A stretch of DNA of 64,000 nucleotides from Paracoccus sp. SCSIO 75233 (GCF_027912675.1 NZ_CP115757.1:1612001-1676000); one strand, 5' to 3'; positions 26,569 through 35,052 are shown, counted from the first letter of the stretch. Numbers and translations are program-made. Notes: generated by a model from the letters alone, not told the origin.

Positions 26569-27498
26569 TCAGCTTTCTTTGAGTGCAATAATATCCGCAG
26601 GCACACCGATGGCACGGGTTTCCGCGCCTTTGGCGATGCGCTTGATCATGCCCGACAGCGCCTTGCCGGCACCGATTTCCCAATATTCACCGACGCCCGC
26701 CCCGGCGAGAAACTCAACGGATTCGCGCCAGCGGACGGAGCCGGTGACCTGTTCGACCAGAAGGCGGCGGATCGCACCCGGCTCGATCACCGGCTCGGCG
26801 CGGACATTGGCGATGACCGGCACGGCGGGGGGCTGAATCTCCACCCCGGCCAGCGCATCCGCCATTGCAGCGGCGGCGGGCTGCATCAGCACGCAATGGA
26901 ACGGGGCCGAGACCGGCAGCATAAGCGCGCGCTTCGCCCCGCGTTCCTTGGCGAGCGCCGCCGCACGTTCCACGGCATCCTTGTGACCCGAGATCACCAC
27001 CTGTGCAGGATCGTTGTCATTGGCGGCCTGACAGACCTCGTCCCCTGCAGCCTCTCGCGCGATTTCATCCACGGTGGCGAAATCCAGCCCTAGAATCGCG
27101 GCCATAGCACCGATCCCGACCGGCACGGCATCCTGCATGGCCTGCCCGCGCAGCCGCAGCAGACGGGCCGTGTCCTCAAGGCTCAGCGCCCCTGCCGCGC
27201 AGAGCGCCGAATATTCGCCGAGCGAGTGACCGGCGACGTAATCCGCATCCGCGATATTGATCCCCTCGCTTTCCAGCGCCCGGAACGCCGCCATCGAGGT
27301 TGCCATAAGTGCTGGCTGGGCATTGCGGGTCAGGGTCAGCTCCTCCGCATCCCCCTCCCAGATCAGTTTCGACAGCTCTTCGTCCAGAGCCTCGTCAACC
27401 TCGCGGAACACATCCATTGCGGCGGGATAGGCTTCGGCCAGTTCACGGCCCATGCCGATGGATTGGGCGCCCTGACCGGGAAAAACGAATGCGCGCAT
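26569..27498 (-). CDS. fabD: Malonyl-CoA-ACP transacylase
   Basis: Loads malonate from CoA onto ACP for fatty-acid synthesis, 309 residues. The start MRAFVFPGQGAQSIGMG and the nucleophile elbow GHSLGEYSAL with S92 are diagnostic. The catalytic histidine lies in SAPFHCVLMQPAAAAM, and the Gln of GQGAQ is present. GAGGGCAAG precedes the ATG at 27498; the open frame starts further upstream. It is the first gene of fabD-racemase-fabG. Confidence 0.97.
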   Translation of the reverse strand: MRAFVFPGQGAQSIGMGRELAEAYPAAMDVFREVDEALDEELSKLIWEGDAEELTLTRNAQPALMATSMAAFRALESEGINIADADYVAGHSLGEYSALCAAGALSLEDTARLLRLRGQAMQDAVPVGIGAMAAILGLDFATVDEIAREAAGDEVCQAANDNDPAQVVISGHKDAVERAAALAKERGAKRALMLPVSAPFHCVLMQPAAAAMADALAGVEIQPPAVPVIANVRAEPVIEPGAIRRLLVEQVTGSVRWRESVEFLAGAGVGEYWEIGAGKALSGMIKRIAKGAETRAIGVPADIIALKES

Positions 27499-27561
27499 GA
27501 TCTTGCCCTCATATCTGGTTTCACCTGTCCTAGCGCGGCAGTGAGGGCGCGGCAATGTCAA

Positions 27562-27592
27562 AGGGGCGCGGATCGTGATGACCGCGCCCCTT
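27562..27592 (-). terminator. ndk terminator
   Basis: GGGGCGCGG/CCGCGCCCC 9-bp stem with a 10-base loop, then UUU on the minus strand, about 20 bases after the ndk stop and before fabD. Confidence 0.75.
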
Positions 27593-27613
27593 CAAAAGAT
27601 CATTCAGACCGGA

Positions 27614-28036
27614 TCAGCCGACCAGTTCGAGGCCCGAGAAAAAGAATGCAATCTCACGCGCCGCCGATTCCGGGCTGTCGGAGCCGTGAACCGAGTTTTC
27701 GCCCTTCGACAGCGCGAATTCCTTGCGGATGGTGCCTTCAGCGGCTTCCGCCGGATCGGTCGCACCCATCACTTCGCGGTTCTTCGCGATGGCGTTTTCG
27801 CCCTGCAAAACCTGCACGACAACCGGCTCGGACGACATGAATTCGACCAGCTCGCCATAGAACGGACGCTCGCTGTGCTCGGCATAGAAGGCACCGGCCT
27901 GAGCGGGCGACAAATGGATGCGTTTCGAGGCGACGACACGCAGGCCGGCATCCTCGAATTTCGCCACGACCTTGCCGGTCAGGTTGCGTTTGGTGGCATC
28001 GGGTTTGATGATGGAAAGGGTCAGTTCGGTCGCCAT
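27614..28036 (-). CDS. ndk: Nucleoside diphosphate kinase
   Basis: Balances nucleoside triphosphate pools through a phospho-histidine intermediate, 140 residues. The start [19 protein letters not shown], the [15 protein letters not shown] loop and the active-site H117 in [18 protein letters not shown] are canonical. The start is MATELTLS at 28036, five residues inside the open frame. It has its own terminator. A tandem 11-bp repeat lies about 110-160 bases upstream of the start and might influence it. Confidence 0.97.
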   Translation of the reverse strand: MATELTLSIIKPDATKRNLTGKVVAKFEDAGLRVVASKRIHLSPAQAGAFYAEHSERPFYGELVEFMSSEPVVVQVLQGENAIAKNREVMGATDPAEAAEGTIRKEFALSKGENSVHGSDSPESAAREIAFFFSGLELVG

Positions 28037-28143
28037 TTTATACTCCGTCATTCAGGGCGCGGGAGCGCCCCGCGCGGAAAATATGCGCGGCTCGTATCAC
28101 GCTGGCGGGAGGTTGAAAACCCGGCTTGAGTGCCGCACAGCGC

Positions 28144-28198
28144 GTACACCGGCTGTACACAGGGCGTACACAGCCCGTGCACCGCTTGGGTGTACAGG
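28144..28198. repeat. 11-bp tandem repeat (GTACAC array)
   Basis: GTACAC-type hexamers start at 28144, 28155, 28166 and 28177 (last one GTGCAC), exactly 11 bases apart, with a fifth (GTACAG) at 28192 after a 15-base step. Units are GTACACCGGCT, GTACACAGGGC, GTACACAGCCC, GTGCACCGCTT. They lie in the 289-base gap between ndk and the small coiled-coil operon. One-turn spacing would put every hexamer on the same face of the helix. Confidence 0.8.
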
Positions 28199-28325
28199 GC
28201 TGGGTTAACCGACTGGAAAAGGGATGGAAATAGGGCGGCGGTCACTCGTGACGCTCATGCCCACACTTCAAGTCCCGAAAACTGGGAAGGAAGCGAGTTG
28301 TTCAGCAGCGCCCGATCACGTCAGC

Positions 28326-28589
28326 CTAGAGAAACAGCTTGGCGATAGCGACGATCGCCAGCGTCGCGCCCGATCCGACAACCAGCAGATACCAACGCGT
28401 CTCGCCTGCCAGTTTCTTGCTCTCCACATCGAGCTTGGAGGCTTCATTTGCGAGTTTTCTAGTCTCGGCATCGAGCTTTGAGGCCTCCGACATCAACTTG
28501 CGGGTTTCCTGATTCAGCTTATGTACCTCGGCCAGTTCGCGCTCATACTCCGCACGGGTGAGCATGCCATCCGTAATTGCCTCGTTCAT
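28326..28589 (-). CDS. Small coiled-coil protein with C-terminal membrane anchor
   Basis: Unrecognised protein of 87 residues. Residues about 27-65 form a coiled coil built from a 14-residue (double heptad) repeat: RKLMSEASKLDAET, RKLANEASKLDVES, KKLAGET. It is followed by a single membrane segment WYLLVVGSGATLAIVAIAKLFL ending the protein. The predicted topology is a cytosolic rod anchored at its C-terminus. GGTGAG, overlapping the previous stop, is a good ribosome site. It is the third gene of a compact minus-strand operon with two paralogous soluble coiled-coil proteins upstream. Function unknown. Confidence 0.75.
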   Translation of the reverse strand: MNEAITDGMLTRAEYERELAEVHKLNQETRKLMSEASKLDAETRKLANEASKLDVESKKLAGETRWYLLVVGSGATLAIVAIAKLFL

Positions 28590-28592
28590 GTC

Positions 28593-28820
28593 TCACCCGC
28601 CGTCAGATACGAGACGCCGCTCGATCCGGTCCAGGCGCGCCTGCAAGGATGCAATCGCCGCATCCTGATGCAGTTCCGCCTGCATGAAGCCCGCCAAATG
28701 GCCCTTGATGACTCGTGTGTCACCTTCGATATGGCCGATCCGTTCGTCTGTCCTGACCAGCTTTGACTGAATGGCCTTCAGATGCTCCAGAAGCAATTCA
28801 TTGGTCACGATCATGACCAT
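28593..28820 (-). CDS. Small coiled-coil protein, paralogue of the upstream gene
   Basis: Unrecognised soluble protein of 75 residues (73 if the second ATG at 28814 is used). The N-terminal VTNELLLEHLKAIQ is nearly the same as VTNELILEHLKAM in the preceding gene, and both end with a xLxARxxRIERRLxx helix (LQARLDRIERRLVS here, LTARVERIERRLEL there). The middle differs (IGHIEGDTRVIKGHLAGFMQAELHQD). Its start overlaps the end of the preceding gene by 10 bases and its stop lies within the ribosome site of the next gene, so all three are coupled. Confidence 0.7.
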   Translation of the reverse strand: MVMIVTNELLLEHLKAIQSKLVRTDERIGHIEGDTRVIKGHLAGFMQAELHQDAAIASLQARLDRIERRLVSDGG

Positions 28821-29050
28821 GCCTCACCCTCGCTGAGTTCAAGGCGGCGCTCGATCCGTTCAACACGCGCTGTCAACGCCACGAGACCGGCGTCATGCCG
28901 GTTAAGGGAGCCTATCGCGCCATGCATGTGATCGTTCAGTTCAGCGATGCGCGCGTTGGTCTCGTCCGCCTTGTGGGCAAGGTCATCCATGCGACGATGC
29001 ATCGCCTTCAGATGCTCAAGGATCAGTTCGTTGGTCACGTTATCGCTCAT
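28811..29050 (-). CDS. Small coiled-coil protein, first gene of the operon
   Basis: Unrecognised protein of 79 residues if started at MSDNVTNELILEHLK (29050); the frame is open to 29101. It is helical throughout, with RRMDDLAHKADETNARIAELNDHMHGAIGSLNRHD as the central coil and a basic C-terminal ALTARVERIERRLEL. It is a tandem duplicate of the 75-residue gene that follows. The size and heptad-like layout suggest a structural or adaptor role; no catalytic motif is present. Confidence 0.7.
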   Translation of the reverse strand: MSDNVTNELILEHLKAMHRRMDDLAHKADETNARIAELNDHMHGAIGSLNRHDAGLVALTARVERIERRLELSEGEAWS

Positions 29051-29276
29051 GGCGTTGCGTCTTATCCTTTCAACATAGTGCATTTCGGGCGGTTTCGCCA
29101 CTGACAGTGCCGCGACGACGATCCGCGCCGCGACGAATCTGGCGAGCTTTGAAACATGATAACGCCACGGCAGGAATTAAGAATAGAATAATGAATAAAA
29201 AGCAAATTTCAGTATCGGGCCGGGCGTCTGCATTTCGCCCGATTGACAAGCTTCGCCGGGCGGGCGATGCGGGGCC

Positions 29277-31124
29277 ATGCTGCGTATTGACGATATATCC
29301 TATTCCATTGCCGGACGCCCGCTGCTGGAGCATGCCTCGGCAACGATCCCGGACGGCCATAAGGTCGGGCTGGTCGGGCCGAACGGGGCTGGCAAGACGA
29401 CGCTGTTCCGGCTGATCCGGGGCGAACTCGCGATTGACGGCGGTACGATTTCGCTGCCGCCGCGGGCGCGGATCGGGGGCGTGGCGCAGGAGGCACCGGG
29501 GACCGCGCGCAGCGTTCTGGACACGGTGCTGGACGCCGATACCGAACGCGCGGCGCTGATGACGGAGGCGGAGACCGCGACCGACCCGGCCCGGATTGCA
29601 GAGATCCAGACCCGGCTGGCCGATATAGACGCCTGGTCGGCGGAGGCGCGGGCGTCGACGATCCTCAAGGGGCTGGGGTTCGGGGACGCCGATCAGCAAC
29701 GACCGAGCGCGGATTTCTCGGGCGGGTGGCGGATGCGGATCGCGCTGGCCGGCGTGCTGTTTGCCCAGCCGGACCTGCTGCTGCTGGACGAGCCGACCAA
29801 CTATCTGGACCTTGAAGGCGCGCTGTGGCTGGAAAGCTATCTGGCGCGTTACCCGCATACGGTGATCGTCATCAGCCACGACCGGGGGCTCCTGAACCGG
29901 GCGGTCAGCCATATCCTGCATCTGGAGGAGCGGCGGCTGGTGCTGTATTCCGGCGGCTACGACGTGTTTGCCCGCACCCGTGCGGAGCGGCGTGCCGTGC
30001 AGGCGGCGGAGGCGCGCAAGCAGGATGCACGGCGCGCACATCTGCAAAGCTTCGTCGACCGGTTCCGCGCCAAGGCCAGCAAGGCCAAGCAGGCGCAGGC
30101 CCGCATCAAGATGATCGAGAAGATGGAGCCGATCACCGCCCCGGAGGAGGCGAAGTTCCACCGTTTCACCTTCCCCGCACCGGAGCAGCTTTCCCCGCCC
30201 ATCATCGCGATGGAGGGGGTCAGCGTCGGTTATGGCGAACGCGAGGTGCTGCGGCGGCTGAACCTGCGGATAGATCAGGACGACCGGATCGCGCTTCTGG
30301 GCCGGAACGGTCAGGGGAAATCGACGCTCTCGAAGCTGCTGGCCGAGAAACTGGCCCCGATGGCCGGGCAGATCACCCGGTCGGGCAAGCTGCGGGTCGG
30401 GTATTTCGCGCAGCATCAGGTGGATGAGCTGGTGCTGGCGGACACGCCGCTCGACCATGTCAGGCGGTTGCGGCCGGACGAGGCGCAGGCGAAGCAGCGG
30501 GCGCGGTTGGCCGGGTTCGGGCTGATGGAGGCGCAGGCGGAGACGCCGGTCGGCAAGCTGTCGGGCGGGCAGAAGGCGCGGCTCTCGCTGCTGATCGCCA
30601 CCATCGACGCGCCGCATCTTCTGGTGCTGGACGAGCCGACGAACCATCTGGACATTGAAAGCCGCGAGGCGCTGACGCAGGCGCTGAACGAATATTCCGG
30701 CGCCGTTGTGCTGGTCAGCCACGATATGCATCTGCTGTCACTGGTCGCCGACCGGCTGTGGCTGGTCGATCAGGGCGGCGTTACGCCGTGGCAGGGCGAT
30801 CTGGACGATTACCGCGCCATGTTGTTGCAGACGCCCGACGACAAGCCCGCGAAACCCGCCCCGGCCCCGAAACCGAAACGGGCGAGCCGGGACGAAATTC
30901 TGGTCATGCGGGCCGAGGTGCGCAAGGCCGAAGAGCGGGTCGAGAAGCTGACCGAGATGCTGGACAAGCTGGGCGCGAAAATGGCCGATCCGGCGATTTA
31001 CGACCAACCGGCGGAGGTCGAGAAATGGGGCCGCAAACATGCCGAGGCGTCAGAGGCGATGATTCGCGCCGAAGACCTGTGGACGGCAGCGATGGAGCGG
31101 CTGGAGCAGGCGGAACGGGGCTGA
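29277..31124 (+). CDS. ABC-F family ATPase (Uup/YheS type)
   Basis: Soluble tandem ABC ATPase of 615 residues acting on ribosomes or related particles, without membrane domains. First cassette: Walker A GPNGAGKTT (about 34-42), signature FSGGWRMRIALA, Walker B LLLLDEPTNYLD. Linker: Arg/Lys-rich helical segment AARKQ...FRAKASKAKQAQARIKM. Second cassette: GRNGQGKST, LSGGQKARLSLL, LLVLDEPTNHLD. The C-terminal extension (about 530-615) is a Lys-rich coiled coil, DEILVMRAEVRKAEERVEKLTEMLDKLG. It is transcribed alone; an AT-rich 226-base gap precedes it. Confidence 0.94.
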   Translation: MLRIDDISYSIAGRPLLEHASATIPDGHKVGLVGPNGAGKTTLFRLIRGELAIDGGTISLPPRARIGGVAQEAPGTARSVLDTVLDADTERAALMTEAETATDPARIAEIQTRLADIDAWSAEARASTILKGLGFGDADQQRPSADFSGGWRMRIALAGVLFAQPDLLLLDEPTNYLDLEGALWLESYLARYPHTVIVISHDRGLLNRAVSHILHLEERRLVLYSGGYDVFARTRAERRAVQAAEARKQDARRAHLQSFVDRFRAKASKAKQAQARIKMIEKMEPITAPEEAKFHRFTFPAPEQLSPPIIAMEGVSVGYGEREVLRRLNLRIDQDDRIALLGRNGQGKSTLSKLLAEKLAPMAGQITRSGKLRVGYFAQHQVDELVLADTPLDHVRRLRPDEAQAKQRARLAGFGLMEAQAETPVGKLSGGQKARLSLLIATIDAPHLLVLDEPTNHLDIESREALTQALNEYSGAVVLVSHDMHLLSLVADRLWLVDQGGVTPWQGDLDDYRAMLLQTPDDKPAKPAPAPKPKRASRDEILVMRAEVRKAEERVEKLTEMLDKLGAKMADPAIYDQPAEVEKWGRKHAEASEAMIRAEDLWTAAMERLEQAERG

Positions 31125-31270
31125 ACGCCTCGATGCCGGAAACGTGATGTTGCGCTGCGGCAACCCGGTCCGCAAAATGGGCCCCGCCCGATGCGTATGG
31201 GTTGAATTTCATGCGGCGATTGGCGAGTTTGCAGTCTCGTATCAATCACCCAAGTTTCAGGATTCGCCCG

Positions 31271-32014
31271 ATGAAGATCGCTCTGCCGCTGATCGTCGCC
31301 CTTACCACTGCCGCGCCCGTCATGGCGCAGGACACGATCATTAACCCGGCCCAGTCCATCACGGTCGATCTGGGGATCGGGGCAAATTACAAGCCGACCT
31401 ATCAGGGCTCCGACGATCAGGATACCTCGGCCTGGTTCATCTTCCGCAATTTCAGCTATAGCGGCCGCGAAAACGCGGGCCGGGCCTTTTCGCTGACCCC
31501 AAGCCTCGGCTATGTCGGGGAGCGCGACAGCGGCGATGACGACCGGCTGGAAGGCATGGACAAGATCAACCGCGCCTATGAGCTGGGGCTTAAAGCAAGC
31601 TGGCGTGCCGGCGCGACGGAAGGCTATGTCACCGCGCGCAAGGGCTTCGGCGGCCATAAGGGCATCACCGGCGAGTTCGGGACGCGCTACCGGATCGAAG
31701 CCAGCGATCAGCTGACCCTGTGGGCCGGGCTGGAAGCGGGCTACGGCGACGACACCTATAACGAGACCTATTTCGGCGTCACCGCCACAGAGGCACGGCG
31801 GAGCGCATACACGGAATATCAGCCCAGCGGCGGCATCAACATGGCCGGTGCATCGCTGGAGGCGCGTTATGAGCTGGCCCCGAACACCGCCGTTCTGGGT
31901 GAGCTGAAATATTCGCGCATCATCGGTGACGCGGCGGACAGCCCGCTGGTGATGGAAGAAAACCAGCCCTCGGTGAAACTGGGCATCGTGCGGACGCTGA
32001 ATTTCGCGTTCTGA
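31271..32014 (+). CDS. MipA/OmpV family outer-membrane protein
   Basis: Predicted outer-membrane beta-barrel of 247 residues. A signal peptide MKIALPLIVALTTAAPVMAQ ends at AQA-like residues, and the mature chain alternates strand-like segments (SITVDLGIGANYKPTYQGSDDQ, YELGLKASWRAGATEGYVTARKG, LTLWAGLEAGYGD) and ends in the aromatic residue F typical of BamA substrates. GIGANYKPTYQGSDD is the OmpV family start. The start at 31271 follows AGGA with 9-base spacing; the frame is open further upstream. A terminator follows. Confidence 0.9.
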   Translation: MKIALPLIVALTTAAPVMAQDTIINPAQSITVDLGIGANYKPTYQGSDDQDTSAWFIFRNFSYSGRENAGRAFSLTPSLGYVGERDSGDDDRLEGMDKINRAYELGLKASWRAGATEGYVTARKGFGGHKGITGEFGTRYRIEASDQLTLWAGLEAGYGDDTYNETYFGVTATEARRSAYTEYQPSGGINMAGASLEARYELAPNTAVLGELKYSRIIGDAADSPLVMEENQPSVKLGIVRTLNFAF

Positions 32015-32036
32015 TCGTCGATCAGGGTGACGAGCA

Positions 32037-32062
32037 GGGGGGCGGCAGGACCGCCCCTTTTT
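32037..32062 (+). terminator. Terminator after the MipA/OmpV gene
   Basis: Perfect 7-bp stem GGGGCGG/CCGCCCC (32039-32045, 32051-32057), 5-base loop, TTTTT. Confidence 0.9.
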
Positions 32063-32088
32063 CATGCGCAGACGCAGGGGTTCCGGTG

Positions 32089-32841
32089 CTATCCCGCCAC
32101 GCCGCGCAGCAATTTCTGGCGCGCGGGCGGGATGGCGGCGATTTCTAGGCCGGTAAAGACATGCAGCGTGCCGAGTTGCTCGTCCACCACGGCATGATCG
32201 CTGACCCAGCCGCCCATCAGCAGGTAGCTGCGCAGAAGCGGCGGCAGACCGGCCTGCGCACGGCGGGGATCGGGCTTCATCAGCCGCAAGGCGCGGGCGA
32301 AGCGGAACACTTTCGGAGCCTTGACGCGGGGCAGCCAGCGGCGGGGGGCGAGGTGGCGTTCCTTCAGCATGGCGAAAGCGTCGGCATAGCCCTGCGCATC
32401 CGTGCCCATGAAGGACGAGCAGCCGAACAGCAGCCCGACTTTGTTGTCATCGACAAAGCGGGTCATCGCACCCCATGCCACCCGCAGAATATCCGGGTCG
32501 GCATGTTCGGGGTGGATGCAGAACCGGCCCATTTCCACCATCGGGCCTTCAAATTCGCGCAGCCGGCCGAGATCGTAATGGCTGGCGGAATAGCTCCGCT
32601 CGATCTCCGTGCCGCTTTCCAGCAGCATGAAGCGGAAGGTGGCGACGAGGATGCCACTGCGCTGATCCTCGATCAGGACATGGTGGCAGGCATCGTCATA
32701 CTGGTCGGCGTCGATTGCCGCGCCGTCATCGACGACCCCACGCTTGCCGATGAAAGCCAGCCAGCGCAAACGCTGGGCTGCGCGCAGATCATCGGCGTTC
32801 CCGGCCAGCCGCGCGTGATAGCGCCCCCGTTTCAGCATCAT
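32089..32841 (-). CDS. olsB: Ornithine-acyl-ACP N-acyltransferase (OlsB-like)
   Basis: GNAT-fold acyltransferase of 250 residues that forms lyso-ornithine lipid from ornithine and 3-hydroxyacyl-ACP. Family motifs: RYHARLAGNADDLRAAQRLRWLAF, a DACHHVLIEDQRSGILVATFRFM strand pair, SYSASHYDLGRL, MVEMGRFCIHPEHADPDILRVAW, LLFGCSSFMGTDAQGYADAF, and LPPLLRSYLLMGGWVSDHAVVD. The first two codons are both Met. The usual olsA partner is not adjacent, so ornithine-lipid synthesis would need olsA elsewhere. It is convergent with the OmpV gene and divergent from msrB. Confidence 0.85.
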   Translation of the reverse strand: MMLKRGRYHARLAGNADDLRAAQRLRWLAFIGKRGVVDDGAAIDADQYDDACHHVLIEDQRSGILVATFRFMLLESGTEIERSYSASHYDLGRLREFEGPMVEMGRFCIHPEHADPDILRVAWGAMTRFVDDNKVGLLFGCSSFMGTDAQGYADAFAMLKERHLAPRRWLPRVKAPKVFRFARALRLMKPDPRRAQAGLPPLLRSYLLMGGWVSDHAVVDEQLGTLHVFTGLEIAAIPPARQKLLRGVAG

Positions 32842-32925
32842 CTTGCCGCATCCTCACGCGTGACACATACTTGTTCCGCATCTGCATAATCCTATCTTGT
32901 AACGGCGTTGCAACAGGAGATTGAA

Positions 32926-33318
32926 ATGGCAAATGTTCAGAAATCCGATGCGGAATGGCGGGCACAGCTGTCTGACGAGGAATATCGCATCACCCGTCAG
33001 GCCGGAACCGAGCGACCGTTTTCACATCCCGGATTTCCCAAGGATGCAGGGTATTTCGCCTGTGTCTGCTGCGGCGCGCCGCTGTTCGAGCAGGATGCGA
33101 AATTCGAAAGCCATTGCGGCTGGCCAAGCTTTTCCGCCCCCGGCGGCAAGATCGACGAGCATCGCGACGCCACGCATGGCATGATCCGGACCGAGGTTCG
33201 GTGTCATGAATGTGACGCACATCTGGGCCATGTCTTCCCGGATGGCCCGCCCCCGACCGGGCTGCGCTATTGCATCAACGGGGTGGCGATCAAATTCGTG
33301 CCGGCGAAGGAAGGCTGA
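32926..33318 (+). CDS. msrB: Peptide-methionine (R)-S-oxide reductase
   Basis: Repairs methionine-R-sulfoxide, 130 residues, cytosolic (no signal peptide). Zinc cysteines are C46/C49 (CVCCG) and C93/C96 (CHEC). The catalytic cysteine is C116 in [11 protein letters not shown], and C64 in SHCGWPSF is positioned as the resolving cysteine. AGGAGATTGAA precedes the ATG at 32926; an earlier ATG at 32908 lacks a site. Its stop codon lies inside a bidirectional terminator hairpin shared with the TetR gene. Confidence 0.96.
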   Translation: MANVQKSDAEWRAQLSDEEYRITRQAGTERPFSHPGFPKDAGYFACVCCGAPLFEQDAKFESHCGWPSFSAPGGKIDEHRDATHGMIRTEVRCHECDAHLGHVFPDGPPPTGLRYCINGVAIKFVPAKEG

Positions 33319-33335
33319 GCAGTCTCAGCCTTTTT
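33311..33335. terminator. Bidirectional terminator containing both stop codons
   Basis: AAGGCTGAG (33311-33319), loop CAGT, CTCAGCCTT (33324-33332), followed by TTT. The TGA of msrB (33316-33318) and the TGA of the tetR gene (complement of 33325-33327) sit opposite each other in the two arms, so one 25-base palindrome ends both genes and both transcripts. Confidence 0.85.
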
Positions 33336-33945
33336 CATCCAGCAGGAAACGGTCGAGCATGGCGGGCAGCATCACGTCCGCCATCATCTCCGGCTCGCCC
33401 AGAACGCCTTCGTTGAGCAGCATCGAAAACCCATGCACCAATGACCACCACCCGATAGAGGGCGCCAGCGCGGGATCGCTGTTCTTGCAGATATCCGCAT
33501 CTTCGCCGCGAATGATCCTGTCGAGTTGCTGGAAGGTCTCATTCGCGGTCTTGACGAAATCGGGATCCTCGGGATCGAGCACGCCGCGCCGCCACATCAG
33601 GTCGAATCTCGCCTGTTCGCTATAGGCGAAGGTTACATAAGCGCGCGCTTGGGCGCGGATCGCCGCATCGCGATCCGGCCCGGCATCCTCCGTCGCCTGC
33701 CGCAGCCGCTCACCAAGATCCCGGAATGCCCTGACCGCAATCGCGGTCAGAATGGCGCGGGTGTCCTTGAAGTAATAGGCATGTGCAGCGGGTGAGACCC
33801 CGGCACGGCGCGCGGTTTCGCGCAGGCTGAAGCCGTCAACGCCACGCTCCGCGAGAAGCGCCTCCGCAACCTCCAGCAGCACGGGACGCAGATTGCCCCA
33901 TTTATGCGCCCGCACCTTCTTGACAGAGTCAGGGATTACACTCAT
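33325..33945 (-). CDS. TetR-family transcriptional regulator
   Basis: Repressor-type protein of 206 residues. The N-terminal helix-turn-helix is clear: LRPVLLEVAEALLAERGVDGFSLRETARRAGVSPAAHAYYFKDTRAILTAI. The C-terminal helical domain contains SLVHGFSMLLNEGVLG, similar to TetR_C_33/WHG-type domains. It diverges from an NAD-dependent reductase gene across only 45 bases, and a palindromic AT-rich site lies there, so it probably controls itself and that reductase (inference). Confidence 0.9.
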   Translation of the reverse strand: MSVIPDSVKKVRAHKWGNLRPVLLEVAEALLAERGVDGFSLRETARRAGVSPAAHAYYFKDTRAILTAIAVRAFRDLGERLRQATEDAGPDRDAAIRAQARAYVTFAYSEQARFDLMWRRGVLDPEDPDFVKTANETFQQLDRIIRGEDADICKNSDPALAPSIGWWSLVHGFSMLLNEGVLGEPEMMADVMLPAMLDRFLLDEKG

Positions 33946-33956
33946 ATCGATTTTAT

Positions 33957-33980
33957 CACTGTTAAAATTTTACCGTTAAG
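33957..33980. promoter_or_regulatory. Candidate TetR operator between divergent genes
   Basis: The perfect palindrome TAAAATTTTA (33963-33972) is flanked by repeats TGTTAA and CGTTAA in the 45-base gap between the tetR and reductase genes. The operator role is inferred from position. Confidence 0.4.
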
Positions 33981-33990
33981 GCTGGTTTTC

Positions 33991-35052
33991 ATGTCGGGCG
34001 ATCAGGTTTTTCTGACCGGGGCCTCCGGGTTTCTGGGGGGTCATGTTGCATTGCAGTTGCTGCAAAAAGGGTATCGGGTTCTGGGTTCGGTCCGCAGTCC
34101 CGAAAAAGCGGAGATGGCGCGCAAGGCGATTGCGCTTGCCCGCGGGGATACCTCCAGACTGTCCTTCGTGACGCTGGATCTGCTGGACGGCGACGGATGG
34201 GGGGAGGCGGCGGCGCAATGCCGGTTTCTTATCCACACGGCCTCGCCCTTCGTGACCGTGATGCCGAAAAACCCGGACATGCTGATCCGGCCCGCAGTTG
34301 ACGGAACGGAACATGCGCTGAATGCCGCGCTTCGGGCCGGGCATAAACGCATCGTACTCACATCCTCCGTCGCTGCGATAGATTCGGCACCGTTAACGTA
34401 TAACAAAGTTTATAGTGAAAGCGATTGGACCGACCCTGATGACAAAACTGTGACCGCCTATGCGGCGTCAAAGACACTGGCGGAGCGCGCGGCGTGGCAG
34501 ATCATGTCGCGTGCCGGGCTGGCGGAGCGGCTGGTTACGATCAACCCGTCCGCAATTCTCGGCCCGCTGCTGGATCGCGACCCCGGCACATCACCGGCGA
34601 TGCTGCTACCGATGCTGACGGGGAAAATGCCGTTGGCACCGGAGATCCGGCTTGAATATGCGGATGTGCGGGACGTGGCCGCCGCCCATGTCGCGGCGCT
34701 CAGCGCACCGGAGGCGGGCGGGCATCGGCATATCGTGTCGGGCCCGAACCTGTCGCTTCTGGAGATCGCAAATTTCATCCGCGAGGATTTCCCGGAATTC
34801 GCCGGGCAGCTTCCACGCCGTCAGATGCCCGGCTGGATGGCCGCGCTGATCGCACCGTTTCAGCCCGCGCTGCGCGATGCGAAACCGTTTCTGGGCGTGC
34901 GCAAGATCACCGATGGCGGGCGCGGTCGGGCGCTGATCGGGCGGGACCCCTATCCGGTGCGGGAAACCATCCGGGCCACGGTCACCTCGATGATAAGGCA
35001 GGGATTGGTCGGGGACGATCAGCCGTCTTCGCTGGTTGCATCGTCCTTATAG
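33991..35052 (+). CDS. NAD(P)-dependent reductase of the dihydroflavonol reductase-like group
   Basis: Extended short-chain dehydrogenase of 353 residues, aldehyde/ketone reductase type with unknown substrate. Nucleotide-binding VFLTGASGFLGGHVALQLL, the phosphate-binding RSPEKAE, active-site TSSVAAID and YAASKTLAERAAW (Y-x3-K), then NPSAILGPLL and VRDVAAAHVAAL fit the DFR/aldehyde reductase group. The start at 33991 follows an AT-rich spacer; the frame also runs upstream into the divergent tetR gene. Its 3' end overlaps the convergent permease gene by 34 bases. Regulation by the adjacent TetR protein is likely. Confidence 0.88.
   Translation: MSGDQVFLTGASGFLGGHVALQLLQKGYRVLGSVRSPEKAEMARKAIALARGDTSRLSFVTLDLLDGDGWGEAAAQCRFLIHTASPFVTVMPKNPDMLIRPAVDGTEHALNAALRAGHKRIVLTSSVAAIDSAPLTYNKVYSESDWTDPDDKTVTAYAASKTLAERAAWQIMSRAGLAERLVTINPSAILGPLLDRDPGTSPAMLLPMLTGKMPLAPEIRLEYADVRDVAAAHVAALSAPEAGGHRHIVSGPNLSLLEIANFIREDFPEFAGQLPRRQMPGWMAALIAPFQPALRDAKPFLGVRKITDGGRGRALIGRDPYPVRETIRATVTSMIRQGLVGDDQPSSLVASSL

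Noticed and set aside
28048..28245. 65-codon minus-strand open frame through the GTACAC array
   Set aside because: It only reads the tandem repeat as Tyr/Thr/Cys/Val-rich sequence, with no ribosome site.
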